A stretch of DNA of 64,000 nucleotides from Chitinophaga sp. E66 (GTDB lineage: Bacteria > Bacteroidota > Bacteroidia > Chitinophagales > Chitinophagaceae): contig CP079103.1 of NCBI GenBank assembly GCA_019285755.1, positions 5,799,001 through 5,863,000 of the forward strand. Reading direction: 5' to 3'. The position numbers and the translations under genes were made by a program. Below, one piece after another: positions 61,653-64,000 of the stretch. Below the pieces are notes generated by a model. The model searched no databases, was not told where the DNA came from, and worked only from the letters and a program-made list of their open reading frames with translations. Within the stretch, counting starts at the first letter, position 1. Each line of letters starts with the position of its first letter.

Positions 61653-61807
61653 AATATGGCCGCAGAAGGCCAACTACTTTTTGAGTAGTACGCCTTCGGC
61701 TGAACTCCGGTTTTATACTCTACTTAGTAATATTTATGGCGCGCGGTATGCTCTAATATTGTAACTGTGCTATCACAGTGAACCCAGACCATATCAATTG
61801 CGCTTTT

Positions 61808-62611
61808 ATGACCCGAGAGAAGAAGAACCGGAATGTATTATTGAACACCCTGCTGGCGGCGACTTGTGCGCTGTTTGCATCCTGTGCGAGCACTAAGAAC
61901 GCAACGTATTTCAATAATGTAACCAATGATACGGCAGTGCAGCGCATCGCCGGAAATTTCGAGCCCGCGATACAGCAGAACGACATTCTGCAGATCACGG
62001 TGAGCAGTATCAACCCTCAGGAAGCTATGCTCTATAATCTGCCCAACGCCGCTAACAGCGGAGCCACGGCAGTTTCAGGAGCGGCGCCCGGATCAGGGTT
62101 TCTTGTAGACGCTGCCGGTAATATACAGTACCCGGTATTCGGCACCATTCACGCCGCAGGCCTTTCCACGAAAACACTGGCAGACACTATCCGCCAACGC
62201 TTCGAACAGCGGCAGCTGTTGGTAGACCCTGTCGTGAACGTGCGCTTCCTTAACTTCCGCGTCACATTGCTCGGAGAAGTAGCGAGGCCCGCAGTAGTCA
62301 CCGTAACCAGTGAGAAGATCTCCATCATGGAAGCCCTCGGTATGGCCGGAGACATCACCATCTACGGTAAACGCGAGAACGTAATGCTCATACGTGATAA
62401 AGACGGCGCTCGTACCGTTACCCGCCTTAACCTTAACAACGCGAATATTCTTTCGTCACCATATTACTATTTGCAACCCAACGATATTGTGTACGTGGAA
62501 CCGACTAAAGCCAAAGTGGCGCAGGCAGACCGCTCCAGGACAGTGATACCCATTCTCCTAAGCAGCTTAAGCCTTCTCGTCATCATCCTCGACAGGCTCG
62601 TGATCAAGTAA
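61808..62611 (+). CDS. Polysaccharide export lipoprotein, Wza-type (Poly_export/SLBB)
   Basis: An intact 267-residue lipoprotein. The signal peptide ends with the lipobox LFASC (the Cys is lipidated). Next come the polysaccharide export domain (IQQNDILQITVSSINPQEAMLYN; ~50-160) with FLVDAAGNIQYPVFGTIHAAGLSTKTLADTI, and a SLBB domain (VTLLGEVARPAVVTVTSEKISIMEALGMAGDITIYGKRENVMLIR). A C-terminal hydrophobic helix (IPILLSSLSLLVIILDRL) would cross the outer membrane. It forms the outer-membrane channel for exopolysaccharide and pairs with the following co-polymerase. ATG 61808 is preferred to the GTG at 61778. Confidence 0.88.
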   Translation: MTREKKNRNVLLNTLLAATCALFASCASTKNATYFNNVTNDTAVQRIAGNFEPAIQQNDILQITVSSINPQEAMLYNLPNAANSGATAVSGAAPGSGFLVDAAGNIQYPVFGTIHAAGLSTKTLADTIRQRFEQRQLLVDPVVNVRFLNFRVTLLGEVARPAVVTVTSEKISIMEALGMAGDITIYGKRENVMLIRDKDGARTVTRLNLNNANILSSPYYYLQPNDIVYVEPTKAKVAQADRSRTVIPILLSSLSLLVIILDRLVIK

Positions 62612-62696
62612 GCCATATCGTTTTTTTCGAAGACCCCTGCGGAACAACCGCAGCCGACAGTGACCATAGTTGATAACCATATTGAATTGAAAGACC

Positions 62697-64000
62697 ATGA
62701 AGCAGCAGACGAATGCCCATAAACGTGTGGAAAAGGAAGAGTCTTCCGAAGATCTCCTGGCTATGCTCCGGTTCCGTTACCTGAGCTACTGGCCCCTGTT
62801 TGTGCTGGCCGCGCTCATCGCGGCGGGCGGGGCATGGGCGTACCTGCGATATGCCACCCCGGTCTATAAGGTGTCAGCGTCCCTCCTTGTGAAGGACGAA
62901 GCCAAAGACCTCAACGAATCCAACATCCTGAACTCGCTCGATCTCTTCGGTTCCAAGAAGAACATCGAGAACGAAATACAGATACTCACCTCCCGCACGC
63001 TCATCCGCGACGTGATCCGGAAACTCGACCTCTACGGGGAGCTCTTCGTGAAAGGGCATCTGAAGAACGTGGCCGTGTACGGGGAGTCCTCGCCCATGAA
63101 CATCCACTTCATAGAACCCTGGGCGATTAAAGATGGTCCCTCGGAGTTTGTGAGCGTAGGGTACGACAGTAAGAAGAAAATGGCCCTGCTCAACAGCAAG
63201 CCTTATCCCATCAACGATACCGCGGGTACCCCCGGGCCGCGTGATCGTGAAAATGCGGGATGCTGAAACGCCCATCGCCGAAGGACAATACTTTCTGAAG
63301 CTCACCGGCGAGCGCAGCTCACCCAGCAGATACTCGGCAGGATGAAGATCGCGCCGGTATCTAAAATGGCGACTGTCATCAACCTGGAGTATATGGACGT
63401 GTTGCCCGCCCGCGGCGAAGCCATCGTAAATGATCTCATCCGGGTATATAACGAAGCAGCCGTAAAGGATAAGAACCGGATGGCCGCCAGCACCATGTCT
63501 TTCGTGGAAGAGCGCCTCCGCATCGTAACGCGTGAGTTGAGCGAAGTGGAAAAAGAAGTGGCACGATTCAAGACCAACGAAGGCATTGTGGATATCAGCG
63601 AACAGAGCAAGATGTTCCTCGGCAGTGTACAGGATAACGATGCTAAACTGAATGAAGCCAATATGCAGCTCTCCGTGCTCGAATCCATAGAAAAATATGT
63701 GAACGGGAAAACGGAAGGCGTCAACATGGTGCCTGCTACGCTCGGCCTCAGTGATCCTGTGCTCCTGGAGTTAGTGAATAAACTATATGAAACGGAACTG
63801 GAGAAAGAGAAACTAAAGAAAACCACCGGCGCTAACAGCCCGTCGCTTACGGCGCTAAACCGCCAGGCAGAGATGCTGAAACCCGGCATACGCGAGAACA
63901 TCCAGAGCCAGCGCTCGAACCTGGAAGCTGGCAAGGCGCGGCTGCTGTCTGCCAACGACCGGTTCATGGGAATGCTGCGCAGCGTTCCGGGCAAAGAAAG
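62697..64000 (+). CDS. Wzc-type polysaccharide co-polymerase/tyrosine kinase, 5' part (3' cut by window)
   Basis: The gene runs off the window. The visible ~434 residues begin MKQQTNAHKRVEKEESSEDLL, then the first membrane helix (YWPLFVLAALIAAGGAWAYL) and the Wzz domain (TPVYKVSASLLVKDEAKDLNESNILNSLDLFGSKKNIENEIQIL). A long coiled coil with many Glu/Lys/Asn residues (SFVEERLRIVTRELSEVEKEVARF) follows, as in chain-length regulators. The kinase domain would lie beyond base 64000. Breaks lie near 63233 and 63310. It is 85 bp behind the Wza-type gene and controls polymer length together with it. Confidence 0.85.

Overview
The window looks like a chromosomal segment of a Bacteroidota bacterium, most likely Chitinophagaceae (Chitinophaga-like). 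The reasons are the protein families (lmo0937, PA2169-type four-helix bundle, DUF6528-like, split KdpD, Wzi), Bacteroidota-type promoters (TAnnTTTG boxes), the gene content and moderate-to-high GC. No tRNA, rRNA or CRISPR array was found.

The dominant technical feature is that most genes longer than about 600 bp are broken by single-base losses, mainly in G or C runs (GGG read as GG, CCCCC as CCCC) and less often in A or T runs. Even the essential gene infB has six, nearly all in the same direction. I read these as sequencing or assembly errors, not pseudogenes. Each gene is therefore annotated over its full reconstructed span, with the approximate breaks noted.

Layout. (a) 1-7.4 kb, housekeeping: nusA end, infB, a SurA/PpiC-type periplasmic PPIase and purF. 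(b) 7.5-12.7 kb: a SixA-type phosphatase, a class-C beta-lactamase-fold hydrolase, an orphan anti-sigma-like membrane protein, and a permease-MarC pair. (c) 12.8-17.9 kb: a compact aspA-asparaginase-Dcu transporter-porin unit for asparagine/aspartate breakdown to fumarate with antiport. (d) 18-26.6 kb: VOC protein, small iron-permease-like protein, REC protein and NtrC-type regulator, CsbD, PA2169-type protein, lmo0937 protein, DUF6528-like protein and two sensor kinases. (e) 26.8-33.9 kb: a stress and DNA-repair block with an acidic disordered protein, a YciF-type ferritin-like protein with a Lys/Ala tail, a stress-type SDR, topoisomerase IB, and Ku plus LigD (non-homologous end joining). (f) 34-45 kb: a complete high-affinity potassium module with a sigma-54-type response regulator, a good -24/-12 promoter, two small unknown ORFs, kdpF, kdpA, kdpB, kdpC, an outer-membrane porin, a KdpD sensor and its histidine kinase. 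(g) 45-57.6 kb: hybrid kinase, outer-membrane protein, an IS200-like element with palindromes, enoyl-CoA hydratase, S9 peptidase, hflX, Rieske protein, an 11-bp tandem repeat array, alpha-L-fucosidase and an SDR. (h) 57.7-64 kb: a polysaccharide export locus (Wzi-type barrel, Wza-type lipoprotein, Wzc-type co-polymerase, cut by the window end) interleaved with a REC protein, a sensor kinase and a LuxR-type regulator.

The most interesting points are the probable sigma-54 control of kdp by a GAFTGA-type regulator with a split KdpD, the clustering of NHEJ, topoisomerase IB and stress-envelope genes, the recurrent 11-bp tandem repeats in gene-free DNA, and the palindrome-flanked IS200-like transposase.
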